Assembly (NCBI GenBank): GCA_016098155.1
Contig: JAAAJB010000020.1
Span: 1 to 64,000, forward strand
Source of the DNA: Actinomortierella ambigua
Taxonomy: Eukaryota > Mortierellomycota > Mortierellomycetes > Mortierellales > Mortierellaceae
Length of the DNA stretch: 64,000 nucleotides
Direction: 5' to 3'
A program made the position numbers and the translations under genes. Numbering within the stretch: the first letter of the stretch is position 1; each line of letters begins with the position of its first letter. Below the pieces are notes generated by a model. It saw only the letters and a list, made by a program, of their open reading frames with translations. It was not told the DNA's origin and did no database searches. Shown piece after piece: positions 38,858 to 51,406 of the stretch.

Positions 38858-41800
38858 ATGAATACAGACCGAGTCGCCAACCAAAGCGATGCTATCAGCA
38901 TTAGCAGCAGCAAGGGCAGTGACACCAGCGTGAATATCAACGGATCGCCAGAGCCTCCTGTCCCTGTGCAAGAGTTGCTTGACGAATGTTTGACCGAAAT
39001 CGGGTTGGGAAAATTCCAACTTCAACTACTGGTAATGTATCCCACTCAAAAAATGAAAGAGACAAGGGGGGGGGGGAGAAAGAGAGAGAGGTTCTGGTTC
39101 CATTCCTGAGTGACTGACAGACAACCAGAAATTTTACGCTTATGAATTTTAGGCTCTTTGCGGGTTAGTGTTGTTTTCCGTTAACGGAATTGGGGGGGGG
39201 GGGGGGTTTTTTTTTTTTTTTTTTTTTTTTGCAAGCTCATTCAGTTTAGAGGACGTTATTCACATGTAGGGCATTCTCTTCTCTCTACAAACTTTAGATG
39301 TGGCTCCAGGTGGGTGTCTGATATATTGCAATACAAGAGAGATGCACAATACCAGGGAAAAAAAACAACCAAGGTCTATTCGCGGCACTAACCATTATTC
39401 GCTGCTCTGTCCCTCTCTCTCCTTTGTCTCTTGTTTCCAGGGGGTGGCATTGGTCTTGCCTCGTGTACAGGGTAAAGAATCGAGGAGAGATGTGGGGGAA
39501 GGGGCTATTTTTAAAGTTCTCTTGACAGTTTCTTATCTATTTTTCTCTCTCTTTGTGGTTGTTGCGCTTAAATGGTTTAGAATCTTTTTTGATCGATAAT
39601 AGTCGAATTGGCATTATGTCGAGCTCGACCTTTGTCGGGATGATGTTCGGAGCCATCTTCTGGGGCATGTTCTCGGATATCAAGGGCCGACGCCAGGCCT
39701 TCAACTTGACGCTTGGCGTTACCTGCTTCTTTGGCTTCGCTACGAGTTTCTCCGTGTCCTTCCCCATGCTTTGTGTGATGCTCCTTCTTCTCGGATTTGG
39801 GTAAACGTTTTGAAAAATCTCTCGAAAAAAAACAAGGATATGTACGGCAGCTCCTTTTTTTTTCTCTTCGGTTAGAAAGAAAGGGAGGGGAGAGGGAAGG
39901 AGGGATCTCGTTGGCTAATGCTACTTTGTACTTTCTGCATACTTTTTTTTCCCAACAGCTTGGGAGGAAGCATGGTGGTATGTAACGTTTATTGCTCTTT
40001 TATGCTGCCGTGGGAAAGAACCTGGTATGCATTCACATGCATCTAACGCTCTTCTCCCCTTTGTCTTTTTTCTCTCTCCTATCCTTCCAGGTCGATGGTA
40101 AATGTTGCGGGTCCAAGTGAAGCTCATTGAAATGTAGCGATAGCGCGCTTTGTCCCTTCCAACACCGTTGGCTTACGCGAATATCTTGGCCTGGGTCTAT
40201 ATCTCCCTCTCTGTTTCAAACCATATAGGTGCCCTCTTCCTCGAGTTTATACCTCGGAAATATCAATACCTGTTGACGTTCCTCTCCATTTTCTTCTCCT
40301 TTGGAGCGTTATTTGCATCCGTTGTGGCTGTTTTCGTCGTCCCGCCTTTCAGCTGCAGTGAGCCTTCAACGGAGCCGTGCAAGGGCAATGGCTGGCGATA
40401 CTTGATCGGATGCATGGCAGGCGCGGTAACGCACAATCTTCACAGGCTGTTGTTAATTGGGCACACTTGGTGTCACTCTTCCTTCCTTTCTCCATGTTCC
40501 TAACACGCTTGACGCTGACAAAAAAAAACTTTATTTTCTGTCAATTGAGAATAGACTCTGTTGATGGTCCTTGGACGAGTCGTCTTCTTCACACTCCCAG
40601 AATCACCAAAGTATCTTTTGAACCACCAACGACACGAAGAGGCAGCTGTGGTACTGCGCAATATCTTCAAGATCAACCAACGGGATCCGAAGCGCGGTAA
40701 CTTTGCCGAGAATGTCGACTTGTTGAGCGCGCAAGGTTGCCGACGGGTCGCGCAGCAGAACCAACGGCGGGACCAGCAACAGGAATGGCCCGCCCTGTAT
40801 TCACCCTCCATTGCCTCCGACGACTCGGATTCGTCTATTCCTCAGAGAGGTGGGGCTACATCGGGTCCACACGGGGGCTATCGGCCAGCGGCGACGACGA
40901 GCGACGAGGATGAGGATCTCGAAACTGGACGCCGTAGAGGCGGTGGTGGTGCTGGTGGTGGTGGTGCTGGTATTGTTGGTATTGGTGTTGCTGTTGGTGG
41001 AGGTGGACAACTCACGCCACCAGGCTCACCGACACTGTCATCATCGGAACCGACGTCACCATCGAATTCAACCAGGCCGTTGGCACCATCGCGACCAGCA
41101 GATCCAACTTTAGGTCATCGATTTCAACGATGGATAGGTCTGAAGTGGCAATTGCTCCGGCATCGGATGCGACCGATGTTTACGCGCAAGTACCGGCTGA
41201 CGACGCTACTGATCTGGGCGATCTGGGCATTGGTGGCGTTTGGATTCACATCGTTCAATGTGTTTTTGCCCAAATATATGCAGGAGCATGGAGCTACCGA
41301 GGAAGGGCAGCGATCATTGAAGGACGTGTATATCGACTCGGCTATCTATTCGGCAGCTGGCGTGCCAGGGTCTGTGGTGAGTTTTTTTTTTTTTTTTTTT
41401 TTTGTTGGAGTTGAGGAGGGAAAAGGCCCAAAAAAAACCCACACGTTTTGATCACGGTACTTTTTCACTAAACTTCGTATTACCATACCAAACTCACCCT
41501 CCCTTGATCTTTCTTCTTCTTCAACAATCCACCACATCAAAACAATGAACAGATTGCCGTTGTATTGATTGAAGGCCGACTCGGACGCCGGTACACGATG
41601 GCGGCGTCGACTTTGGGTACAGCAGCAGCGATGAGCATGTTTGCAGCGCTGAGCAGCCGGACCGCCATGGTGACATTCTCGGCGATCGTCAGTCTGTTGG
41701 CAACGTTGAACTACGCGGTCTTATACTCGTATACGCCGGAGGTGTTCCCATCCCAGTTTCGCGGCACGGCTTGCGGCATGGCCTCGGCGCTTAGTCGGCT

Positions 41801-42131
41801 GTAAGTTTTTTCTTTTCTTTCTCTCTCTCTCTCTCTCCTCTTTTTGTCTCTGTCTCTGAAACTAACAATTGAATATACCACGAAGAGAAGAACCTTCCCA
41901 GAACTCTCTGGGTGGCTAGCTGCTCAAAATCCCAACAAATATTTCTTAATCACTCATTCCACATGTTTATTTTCTCTAAATAGGACTGGCGTCCTTGCAC
42001 CGTTGGTGGCAGGTGCGTTGCTGTCAGTAAGCACATCGACGCCACTCTACGTGGCGGCAGCCACCTTCTTGGTGTCGACGGTGTGTATGTGTCTCTTGCC
42101 GGTTGAGACGCGAGGCAAGGCAGCCATGTAG
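38858..42131 (+). CDS. Major facilitator superfamily transporter (SV2-like), microexon-rich, one segment missing
   Basis: Multi-span transporter of unknown substrate. Exons that fit: 38858-39031, 39153-39163 (11 nt), 39298-39309 (12 nt), 39441-39471 (31 nt), 39581-39800, 39959-39977 (19 nt), 40091-40097 (7 nt), 40229-40425, 40555-41376, 41553-41800 and 41984-42131. The microexons encode pieces of conserved family sequence, for example VDG joined to ALFLEFIPRKY. MFS signatures are GMFSDIKGRRQAF, LPESPKYLLNHQRHEEA, EGRLGRRYTM and TPEVFPSQFRGTACGMASALSRL. A long Ser/Gly/Pro-rich loop lies mid-protein, as usual between helices 6 and 7. Phases fail only between the 11-nt and 12-nt exons, where about 20 bases encoding the usual GWFADN-like residues are absent. 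That intron holds a G15-T24 run, suggesting misassembly rather than a dead gene. Confidence 0.85.
39192..39230. repeat. G15-T24 double homopolymer
   Basis: Fifteen G followed directly by twenty-four T, inside the transporter intron where an expected microexon is missing. Such junctions are prone to sequencing or assembly error. Confidence 0.85.
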
Positions 42132-43260
42132 TCATATTATGTACAGTGGCCCTAGACGACTCTCTAGGGAGGGGGGGGGAGAAAGACGAATCTCTCCCTC
42201 TCTCTCTCTTGTATGCGTAGGGTGAAGGAGTCAGGGTTAGAAAGAGCAGCTGCTATTTGAGGAGATTAGGCAATTTTGGCAAATATCGAACGAGGGCTTG
42301 TTGGGTCAGTCGGGCAAGGAAGTTGGTCAGAGAGTCATTTCAGTCGGTGCAGAGGAAGATACATCAGGCCACAGAGTGGGGGGAGCGAGAGAACGAGAGA
42401 ACAAGACAGAGAGCAGGATAGCGGGGATGTGTGGGTGGGTTGGATGGTCGGAGAATGAGGACAGGTGGGTGATGAACCCCAAAAAAAGACGGACAGTGAA
42501 AGAGGGAGAGAGTTCATTCCAGTAAGTGCGCAAGGTGGTCCTGCCGCCTCAGAGTAGTTCCCTCAGGTTTGCCCACGGAGCAAGCGACTTTCAGTTTGTT
42601 GGTGCACAACATGCCCAATTGTGGGGGAGAGAGGGACAGAACGAAAGAACGCACAGAACCAACAAAAAAAAAACGGTTTTTGCGAGTCATTTTCGTCCGC
42701 TATCTGCCTGGCCGTTGAAAGTTTATCTGAAGCAAGAATCAGTGATAGGGAGGAAAAAAGACCTACCCAGCTGGGCTTGAGGGGCTTATTTGCCCCAACA
42801 AGTCCCTGGCAACAGGGCTTTCTCGGCCGTAGGAGGGGCACCGCCTGATCCGACACCTACACACTTGGTGGCGTGGTGGTTACCGCTTCCCCAGCTACTC
42901 CTCTGTCCCTTCCCCACAAACCCCCTTTAGGTGCCCATTGTTCCTGGTCAGGACAGGTGGTTCGTCTCTTTTTATTTCCTCCATCCTCTCCCCCTCTTTC
43001 TTTCTTTCTCTCACACACAGCATCTCTCTCTTGCAACACATCACCTTTCCTCCCCTCTCCCACCCACCCATCCGCGCGCCACGCTCCTCGCCTCCTTTAA
43101 AAAGCAAAGTCCTTTCTTTCTTCTCTTTATCCTCTCTAGTTCTCCTTCTCCTTCTACATCGCAGCTCTCTCGCTCTCTCCCCCACTTGTTTCTTTCTCCT
43201 ACTCTCTCCTCTCCTTTCTCTCCCTTCTCTCTCTCTTCATACCATATTCTATATCTCATC
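42132..43260. other. Intergenic upstream of YHM2
   Basis: About 1.1 kb. GA-rich sequence lies near 42360-42510, and a very CT-rich leader of about 300 bases (42950-43260) ends at the YHM2 start codon. No gene was recognised. Confidence 0.5.
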
Positions 43261-45571
43261 ATGACGGTAGACTTTGCTCAACCTCGCGCCGTCGAGAAGA
43301 AGAAGATTAACTTTGCCAACCTCGGTGTCGGTGCCGTGATGAACATGATTGAGGTCACAACTCTCGGTCAGCCCTTCGAGGTCATCAAGACCCACCTTGC
43401 CGCCAACCGCCAGGACTCGATGGTCACCGCATTCAAGAAGATTTACGAGCGAGGAGGCATTCGAGGTTTCTACCAAGGGTAATGCTACATCCTCATTCTT
43501 TCATGTCTTACATCCCGCATGGTGCTTTTGGTGATGGGCTGCGCGCGCAATGGGTCTCTTGAAGGCGTGCGTGTGTCTGTGGGGTTTGGGTTGCATAGGT
43601 GACATACGACCATTATTCTATTTCCGCACTCTGATTCATTTGTTCGGGGCGAAAGGAGGGAGAGTGGGAGCTCGACACTTTCTTAGGGCACAGGCACGAA
43701 ATAGATCCGTGGCCAATGACTCAACCCTCTGCCTGTCCCTCCTCCATCCTTCCGTCCTTGCTTCCTGAAGTCCTTGCTCCCTTTCCCCCCATTCTCCACC
43801 CCTAATCGATAATCTTCCTTCGTTAGCTTGAATGCAACAGGAGGAAAGGGACGGCAAGAGGATAGAGGGCGATCTACCCAGGAACAAATAGGAGGGACGT
43901 CAGGACAACTTACCTTACAGTGCATTGCTCACGGATCAGTGAGACAAGAAGATGACACTTGGACAACACATCTCGGGTTTGGCTGACTTTAGAAGGGAGA
44001 CCCAGCACCATCTTCCTTTCTCGCTATCATGGCATCTGCATCTTAGATATGGACCCTGTCAGGGCAGTCCATTTTTTTCTATCTTCCGACTCCATGTCCC
44101 TTCTTCCCCAACAGGCGATGGATCCAACAGAACAAACTCTATGCGGCAGTAGCGTGGGACCGTCTTTTTTTTTTTTCTTTATCACACAGGCTACTTTGGA
44201 GATGGAGCGGCAATTGGCAAAAGGAGTACAGGGGAGCATTGGCTTGGACCCGACCAGGAAAACAAATGAGGAAAGGAGAGGGGAGGGGGAATAACTTCTC
44301 TGAGAGAGGCGCGCGGGATTTCTTTTCGGGTTTCTCTTTTTTGTCACGGTATCCCACATTGTGTTTCGTACTCTTGAGATCCCATCGATCCAGTGTTTCT
44401 CTTATCCATCTCATGCCCTGCGGAGGGAGTGTATTTGAGTTGGTACTTTTCTTGTTGTAATAGACTTCTTTTTGTTCTGTTCTCCTTGCTGAGCGCGAGC
44501 CCTATTTGTTACAATGGCTTGGTCATCATCATGTGCAATTTGGTCCAATCGCCTATTGCTCTCCACTTCCCTCCCTCGTACCTTTGCCTTCTCCAAAACC
44601 ATGCATTTGTTGCCGGAAATCTTTTTTTTTTTTTTTTTTTTTTTTTACCCCGCACTTTTCCTATCGCGGAAAAAAGGTGACGGAGACGAAAATGTTCGCT
44701 TCGGGGTAGGGGGAGGATATCAGTCACGCTTTACCATGTTGTGCATGCTGGGATGCGCCCCTCTTCTTCCACCTCTCCTCTGAATGCTTCGCCTACCCAA
44801 ACACACTTGACCAAGAAAGAACCTAACCACATTATCACATGTACCCACTATTATTATTCTAGATTGATTCCATGGGCCTGGATCGAGGCGAGTACCAAGG
44901 GCGCAGTGCTGATTTTCGCAGCCAGTGAGATTGAGCATGTCGCGCTCGCGACGGGTGTGTCTCCCTTTTCAGCTGGTCTGATTGGAGGCATGGGAGGAGG
45001 TCTTGCCCAGGCCTATACAACGATGGGTTTCTGTACATTCATGAAGACGGTCGAGATCACACGGCACAAGGCCACGGGAGCAGCCGCACAACAATCGACG
45101 TTCCAGGTCGCGTCGGAGATCTTCAAGCGGGAAGGTATTCGGGGTATCAACAAGGGCGTGAACGCGGTGGCGCTGCGCCAGTGCACCAACTGGGGTTCGC
45201 GTCTGGGTCTGTCGCGTCTGGCGGAGGAGTCGATCCGGAAGATGCGGGGCAAGGACCAGGGCGATCTGGCCAAGTTGCCGCTGAATGCGTGGGAGAAGAT
45301 TGCGGCGTCGGCGATTGGTGGTGGTCTGTCGGTGTGGAACCAGCCGATCGAGGTGATCCGAGTGGAGATGCAGTCGCAGCTCAAGACGGCCGGTCGTCCG
45401 GAAAAAATGACGATTGCAAAGTGCGCCAAGTGGATCTGGCAGACGAACGGCCTCAAGGGCTTCTACCGCGGCACCGTCCCTCGCTTTGGTCTCGGCATGT
45501 GGCAGACCATCTGCATGGTCGCTGGTGGCGATGCGCTCAAGAAGTATGTCAACGAGCGCTACGGCAAGTAA
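43261..45571 (+). CDS. YHM2: Mitochondrial citrate/2-oxoglutarate carrier, YHM2 type
   Basis: Inner-membrane solute carrier of the mitochondrial carrier family. Yeast Yhm2 exchanges citrate for oxoglutarate, supporting cytosolic NADPH supply. Two exons, 43261-43478 and 44863-45571 (927 nt, 308 residues). Highly characteristic blocks are [82 protein letters not shown] and WNQPIEVIRVEMQSQ. The three carrier motifs appear in degenerate form, as in yeast. Length matches yeast Yhm2. The intron of 1384 bases is the longest in the window, and I saw no nested gene in it. Confidence 0.97.
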
Positions 45572-46978
45572 GACGAAAAGAAGGAGACGAAGACGAAGAA
45601 GAAATAAAGGAGACCCCTCTGTTGCCCCGACTACAACCAACCACCTACTCATGTCAACTACAACGATGACAAAATACAAAAGCAGTAGCACCACCACCAC
45701 CACCACCACCACCACCCTTACTACCACTCCTACTACCACTTCTACTACTACTACTGGTCTTACTCCTACACTACCAACCCGCAATCTACATAAATACAAA
45801 AAGCTGTGCTCAACAAAATACACCGAGAGTTGCATTGAGCATCAAAATGCATGTTCAACAAAAAAAAAAAAAAACGAGGGCGTAGCTGCATCGAGCATTG
45901 GTGGCACTGACCTGACTTGATTTGACTGTGGGAGAAAGACAGAAAAGCAGTAATGAATGTGTTTTGGTCTTCGAAGGACACACTCCTTCACCCACTTCAG
46001 GTCTCCTTTCTTCTCCGTTGAACCATTGGGGCGGACTCGAGCACCCCTCTTTCGTGTCTGCGGACCAGTTTGCCTCCAATCCGATTTATCCTGTCGCCCC
46101 CCCCCCCCTTTTGCAATATTTCCTTCCTCCGCTAAGCTCAGCTCAGCTTAGCGCAGCGCACTGTTTTTCTCTTCTCTCTCTCTTACCCTCTTATTCTCTC
46201 ACTGTTTCCTTCTTTCCGCCCACCCCTATTTCACAGGTCTATGGAGTGCGAGGTGTTATTGGAGAAGCATGCTTGCTGATGTCGAGTGATCGAGATCCAG
46301 ATGCGTTAAGGGGCATTGGCGCATGGCAAAAGACCAAAGTCTGCAAGAAGGAGGAGGGGGGTGGGGACGAGAGAGACATACTCCAATATGAGGAGAGAGT
46401 GTGTGAATGAGTTGAAAGGTAGGAGTAAATAGTTCGAGACAGTGAAAAAAGAAGCGGGGAGAGGAGGGAGGGGTGGCACGGTACTCTTGATGGTGGGCAG
46501 CAGTGAAGTCATGGGGATACATTCGGGAGCCCGTTTTGAAGGCCGCATTTCGCACTTCGAAGTGAAGTTTGACCTATTCAGTCCTTTGATAGTTACAGCA
46601 CCCTTTTTTTTTTTTTTTTCCTTTTCTCTCACCTCTTGTCACTTTTTCTTTCCACACACCATTGCACATACACTACTGTTGCGTGTGTGTGCTCATCCAC
46701 TCGCTCTCTCGCTTTCTGGCCTTCTTGCCATCTCCTTTCTTTTTTTTCAGTCCACCTTTTTCCCCTTCTTTACTTCCATCCCTCTCCCTCTCTCTCTGTT
46801 TCTCCCCCCCTCCTTCTCCCCTTTCCTGTCTTTGAGCAAACCCATCGCGCACACTTTTTTTTTTTTTGGGTTTTCCTTTTCTCTTCTCTCTTTCTCTCCC
46901 TCCTTCCCTCTCTCCTCAATAAAGCGACAGAGAAACGACACCTTCCGTTCTTCACCACCCTACTACAAGCCTGCAACA
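45572..46978. other. Intergenic between YHM2 and SIP5
   Basis: It begins with AATAAA (45603-45608), then CAC and TAC simple repeats (45688-45765). A short palindrome lies near 46133 (GCTAAGCT, six bases, AGCTTAGC). A very long CT-rich leader follows (46600-46940). No extra gene was recognised. Confidence 0.5.
45603..45608 (+). terminator. Polyadenylation signal of the YHM2 gene
   Basis: AATAAA about 32 bases after the stop codon. Confidence 0.55.
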
Positions 46979-49900
46979 ATGGGAAACACGAGCACCAAGG
47001 AGAAGGTCGATCAGCTGGACGGAGGCCAGCTCCTACCTCATGGCATCTACACGGGTGCACAGGACTTTGACTTTCGCATTGTGCAGCGGCTCATAACCCA
47101 GCGGAAAATTGCTCCATTCTACAAGGGCCTCGAGGAATGCGACGACAGCGAGGACGCACTGGAGGAACGCAGGCAACAGCAACAGCAGCAGCAACAACAA
47201 CAACAGCAGCAGCAGCAACAGCAAAAGCAAGTACAACCTAAGCAAAGTGGCAGCAACCATAGCGGACATTCTAGCCTACCCAGCAGTAGCACCAGCAGCA
47301 GCAACCATTCGACAAGCCATGCACGTAACTCGTCGAGTGGCAACAGCAGTGCCAACAACAACCATTCCATTGCAGCCAAGGGTCATTTGCCACATGGCAA
47401 GATCGACATTACTCAATTATACCAGGGTGCCATCGAGTGTCCCATTTGCTTTTTGGTAAGCAAAGAAGGAACTTTTTTTTTCTTTTCTTTTCCTCGTTGT
47501 TGCACACACCCTGCCTGCAAGGAAGCAAAGAAAGAAAAGACGCCGAGGGTTTAAAGCAAGGGCAAGGAGGGGACAGATTGTTGTGCGTGTTTTCCCCGTG
47601 TTGCCTCTCCCCTGTTCTTTTCTTCGTCTTCCTGGGTGGGTCTTCGTCGTCGCTCCTCTCTCCTCTCCCGTCCTCTACCCCCACCCCAACTTTCCCTCCC
47701 TATATCACCCCCCTCCACCATCGAAGATGAACGTAAATCAGGGTGGTAATTGTGGTGTTGGTGTTGGTGTTGGTGGTGGTGGTGTATTTACAAAATGGAC
47801 TCAAGGAGGCCCAAGAGGAAGGGGGTGAAAGCAGCGGGTTGGTTGGTTGGTTGGTTGGTTGTGTTGCGGTGTGCTGCGTTGGGCTAGAATGGGCCCAACT
47901 GACGATCGCCCGCTCGCCCGCCCTACCCTCTTTTTCCACCACGCCCCTCTCTCTCTCTCAACATCCTTTTTTATTGTCCTTCTGCTCTCTCGCATCTCTC
48001 GCATCTCTTGCTCTTCTGCTGTTTGTTTCGCTTGACCCCAAGCTACCAACGTTTTTTTCTTTTTTGGCGACTGTGCAGACCATGTACTTGTTTTCATTCA
48101 TGTATCTGCGTGTCTTGCGCGTGTGTGCGTGTTTGCGTTCCCGTGTCTGTTTCTCTGTTCTCCGTGCCCAACACAGGTTGACTCACCCTTCTCTCCTACT
48201 CCTCCTCCCCCCTTTTCTCGCCATTGTTCTCTTGCCATGTGCTATGCAATGTTATGAACAAATGTATCTATTTATTTTAGTACTATCCAAGGAACATCAA
48301 CCGTACACGGTGCTGCGACAAGCCCATCTGCACCGAGTGTTTTGTACAGATCAAGCGCCATGAGAGCTCGCCAACAGAGACGCCAGCCTGTCCATATTGT
48401 GTAGAGCCACACTTTGGCGTCCTCTACACCCCTATACCAGCCCTGTTTCCGCTATCGTCTCCGGGAGCACAATCTCCGGTAAGAGGATGCTCGCTTCTGT
48501 GTGACTTTTTTAGACTCTCTTTTTTGCATAAAGCGGGGTCGTGGGTGCCTTGGTGGACCTATGCTAAGAGACACACACACCATACCACCAGCATTATTCG
48601 TGAAACAACAAAAAAAAAATCTCACGCAACAATAACACAATGGCATCCCACCAACACAACACCTCATTCTTCTCCCCTCTCTTACGTATTGAGCTTTTGT
48701 GTGGTATGATGTTGGATGGGGTTGATGGTCTGATGGCAAAAGAAAGGAGAGAAGGAGAGAGAGAGAGGAAAGAAGCCGCTCTGACCCCCTCTCTTTCTTC
48801 CCCTTTGGGTAACCGGTTCAACGGCTCCATTCCTCCCTTTCCCGCTTTTTTTTCTTCTTCTTCTTCTTCTTTTCCCCTTCACTTCTATCACCTCATCTTG
48901 TCTCACTATCCTCCACGTTCAGACTAGTGGTGTTCGCTATCGTGTGGGAAGTGGACAATGATGGGGTCTAACAAAAAGAAAGAAAGAAAAAAAAAACGTG
49001 GGGCTATTTTTATTCCGGGTTTGCTTGTTGGTTCGTTGGGCTTATCTGTTGCATAGCCATCACCATGTATCCTCTCACTCAATCACTCAATCAATCCTCT
49101 CCGCTTTTTGTTTGGTTGACTAACTTTTTTGTTTTTTTTTTTGTATGCTTTGAATGATAACTTTCTCTGCAGACCTCGTTGGGCGGGGCATCAATGTCAG
49201 TGTCGACTTCTCACCAATCGACGAGCGGAAACCATCACAATCATCATCCCCATCGGACAAGTAGCGGACATTCAGCGTCGGCGTCCTATCCAGGAGCATC
49301 ATCAACATCACCCACCGCCAACACCGCATCTGAATCGACAAGGACGAATTTGATGCCAGGATCGCCGTCGGGCGCGACCCGGAGGAAGAGCACCAGTCAC
49401 AAGAGTCCGGAGGTGGTCCTTGCAGGCAAGTTTAATTCTATTTTCAGGGTGGGGGTGAGGTCTCTCCACGGTTGGTGGAGTGTGGGGTGTGGGAATGTGG
49501 TGGTTTGAGCACGGTTTTACACCTCCCCTCTTCCCAAACCCAAACCCACTCTATTCGGCCTTTGTGAGAAAAAAGCATGCATACGGGAGAGGATGAGCAG
49601 AGGAAGTTGGAGACTCTCCTAGCAGTTCCCCTCGCCCATCCAACAGTCATTGTTTATCAGGCGGTGCCTAGTTTGTGGTTTTTTTTTATTACTCCGTCGC
49701 CCTCGGGAGGAGAAGGGCGCGGATCGTGGAAAAAAAATACATTGGGCTGAACTTCAATGGCTGAACTATGGAAAAAGTTTGGAAAGACTGACACTTCTTT
49801 TTTTTCTTTTCTTTTTTTTCGACCTTCACAAACCAAAAACACAAATGCACACATGCACACACGCACACACGCACACACGCACATTCATACACACGCAATT

Positions 49901-51056
49901 ATTAGATGACCTACGCCCAGATTGGAACCGTCGCCTATTGGCGTCCATGCACCGCCCATCAGGGTCGCGTCGGGCGAATGGAATGTCATCGTCAACGTCA
50001 GGGGTGGCGTTATCCTTGGGACGACGACTGGTGGTTGGTAGTGGTGGTGGATCATCGTCGTCTGGATCAGGAGGACGAACGACGTTTTCGTCTTCTGGCG
50101 GAAGACGGGTGCATTCCAGTGGGGGAGGCACAACAGGAGGAAACCAAGGCGACTATGCCGGGTATCTGACGACGATGCGTCATTCGGATATCGAGGAGCT
50201 GATGATCATGGAGGCGATGCGCCAGAGCTTGCAGGATGAGCAGGAACGCCAAGCGCGCGTTGCTCGCGAGACCCGCGATGCGGCTATTGCAGCGTCGCAG
50301 GAGGCGAAGGCTGCTGCTGCTACTGCTGCTGCTGCTTCTGGTGCTGCTGCTGGCTCTGCTTCTACTGGCTCTGCAGGTGCTGCTTCAGCAGCAACAACAG
50401 CCACGACGGATGGACAGTCGTCGGCGTCGCAACAGCCATCGTCACAACAGGCAGAAAACTCATCCGAAATAGGTGGTAGTGTTACTTTTGGCGCGACAAC
50501 AACGACAACAACATCGTCATTGGGTCGAGGGGTGCCGCCATTGTCGGCGTCGTCGTCTTCATCGTCATCGACGTCGTCCATCTCAAGCAAGTCATCGGAT
50601 GATGGAGATGTGGGCGTCATGCGGATGATGATGGCGTCGACAGCATTGAACGGCGCAGGCGGTGGCGGTGGAAATGGTCATGGGCGGGTAGGGTCGCTGT
50701 CGTCAACGGCAAGTTCATCAGCCTCGTCGGTGGTCGGGGCAGCAGGATCATCGACGACGGCGTCGTCTTTGTCGCCTTCATCGATGCCATCTCTATTAAC
50801 GGTCGGACAACATCCTGCAGCGGCAGGAGATGGAGGCAGGAGAGGAGAAGGAAGACAAGTCACTGGACATCAAGAGGATGATGAGGACGACGACGACGAC
50901 GACGTATTGTTGGACCCACGGTCGAAGCGGCTGTCGGGCTCAACAGCGGGTATGCCTGGTGAATCGACGTCGACAACGACAAGGAGGAATAGTGGCAAGC
51001 TAACGGCGGTGGATTTGGATATCGAGCGATCCAATGCGCAATGCCAATACACTTGA
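46979..51056 (+). CDS. SIP5: SIP5-type RING-like protein with predicted N-myristoylation
   Basis: Fungal Sip5 family. Yeast Sip5 binds the Snf1 kinase and the Reg1-Glc7 phosphatase, linking to glucose signalling. Four exons: 46979-47455, 48281-48478, 49173-49425 and 49906-51056 (2079 nt, 692 residues). The start MGNTSTK fits an N-myristoylation site. A polyglutamine run (47176-47226) precedes the cysteine-rich domain: CPICF, then across intron 1 YYPRNINRTRCCDKPICTEC, then CPYCVEPHFGVLYTP. This is the family signature. After a Ser-rich segment, VVLA joins DDLRPDWNRRL through a GC-AG intron (donor GCAAGT at 49426). A motif like a ubiquitin-interacting helix (SDIEELMIMEAMRQSLQDEQ) follows. The tail is Ala/Ser-rich. 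Introns are long (825, 694 and 480 bases). Confidence 0.9.
47176..47226 (+). repeat. CAG/CAA repeat encoding polyglutamine in SIP5
   Basis: Mixed CAG and CAA codons, about 16 glutamines with one lysine near the end. A mixed repeat is less prone to slippage than pure CAG. Confidence 0.85.
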
Positions 51057-51406
51057 GTCTTTTTTTTTTTTTGTTTTGTTTCGTTGTCCTCTTGCTTTTT
51101 TTGTTTTGTACACTTTTGCCCCTTGCTGTTGTACATTCGTATCTGGCCTTCCATTCTCCCTTACCCCTTCCACTTTTTTTTTTCGCCCTCTCTCATCATA
51201 GCAACGTTTAACAAAAAAAAAAAAAAAAAAACAAATCAAATCAAATCAAAAAATTTACAACGAGACGCATTCAAGATAAAATGATGTGTATTTGGAGTGG
51301 AGTGGCGTGATGATTAAGGTAAATTGTATGTTACAAAAATTCTATAAAAAAAAAAAGGTGGGTGAGGACGACGACCACTTCCTCTCTAGTTCGGTACAGC
51401 AGCAGC
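51057..51406. other. 3' flanks of convergent SIP5 and thioesterase genes
   Basis: T-rich then A-rich tracts between two convergent stop codons. No gene was seen. Confidence 0.5.

Noticed and set aside
43479..44862. Nested gene in the long YHM2 intron
   Set aside because: Frames are short, mostly homopolymer-rich, and lack recognisable protein features.
44969..45835. Long minus-strand frame opposite YHM2 exon 2
   Set aside because: It is the shadow of a strongly conserved carrier exon on the other strand.
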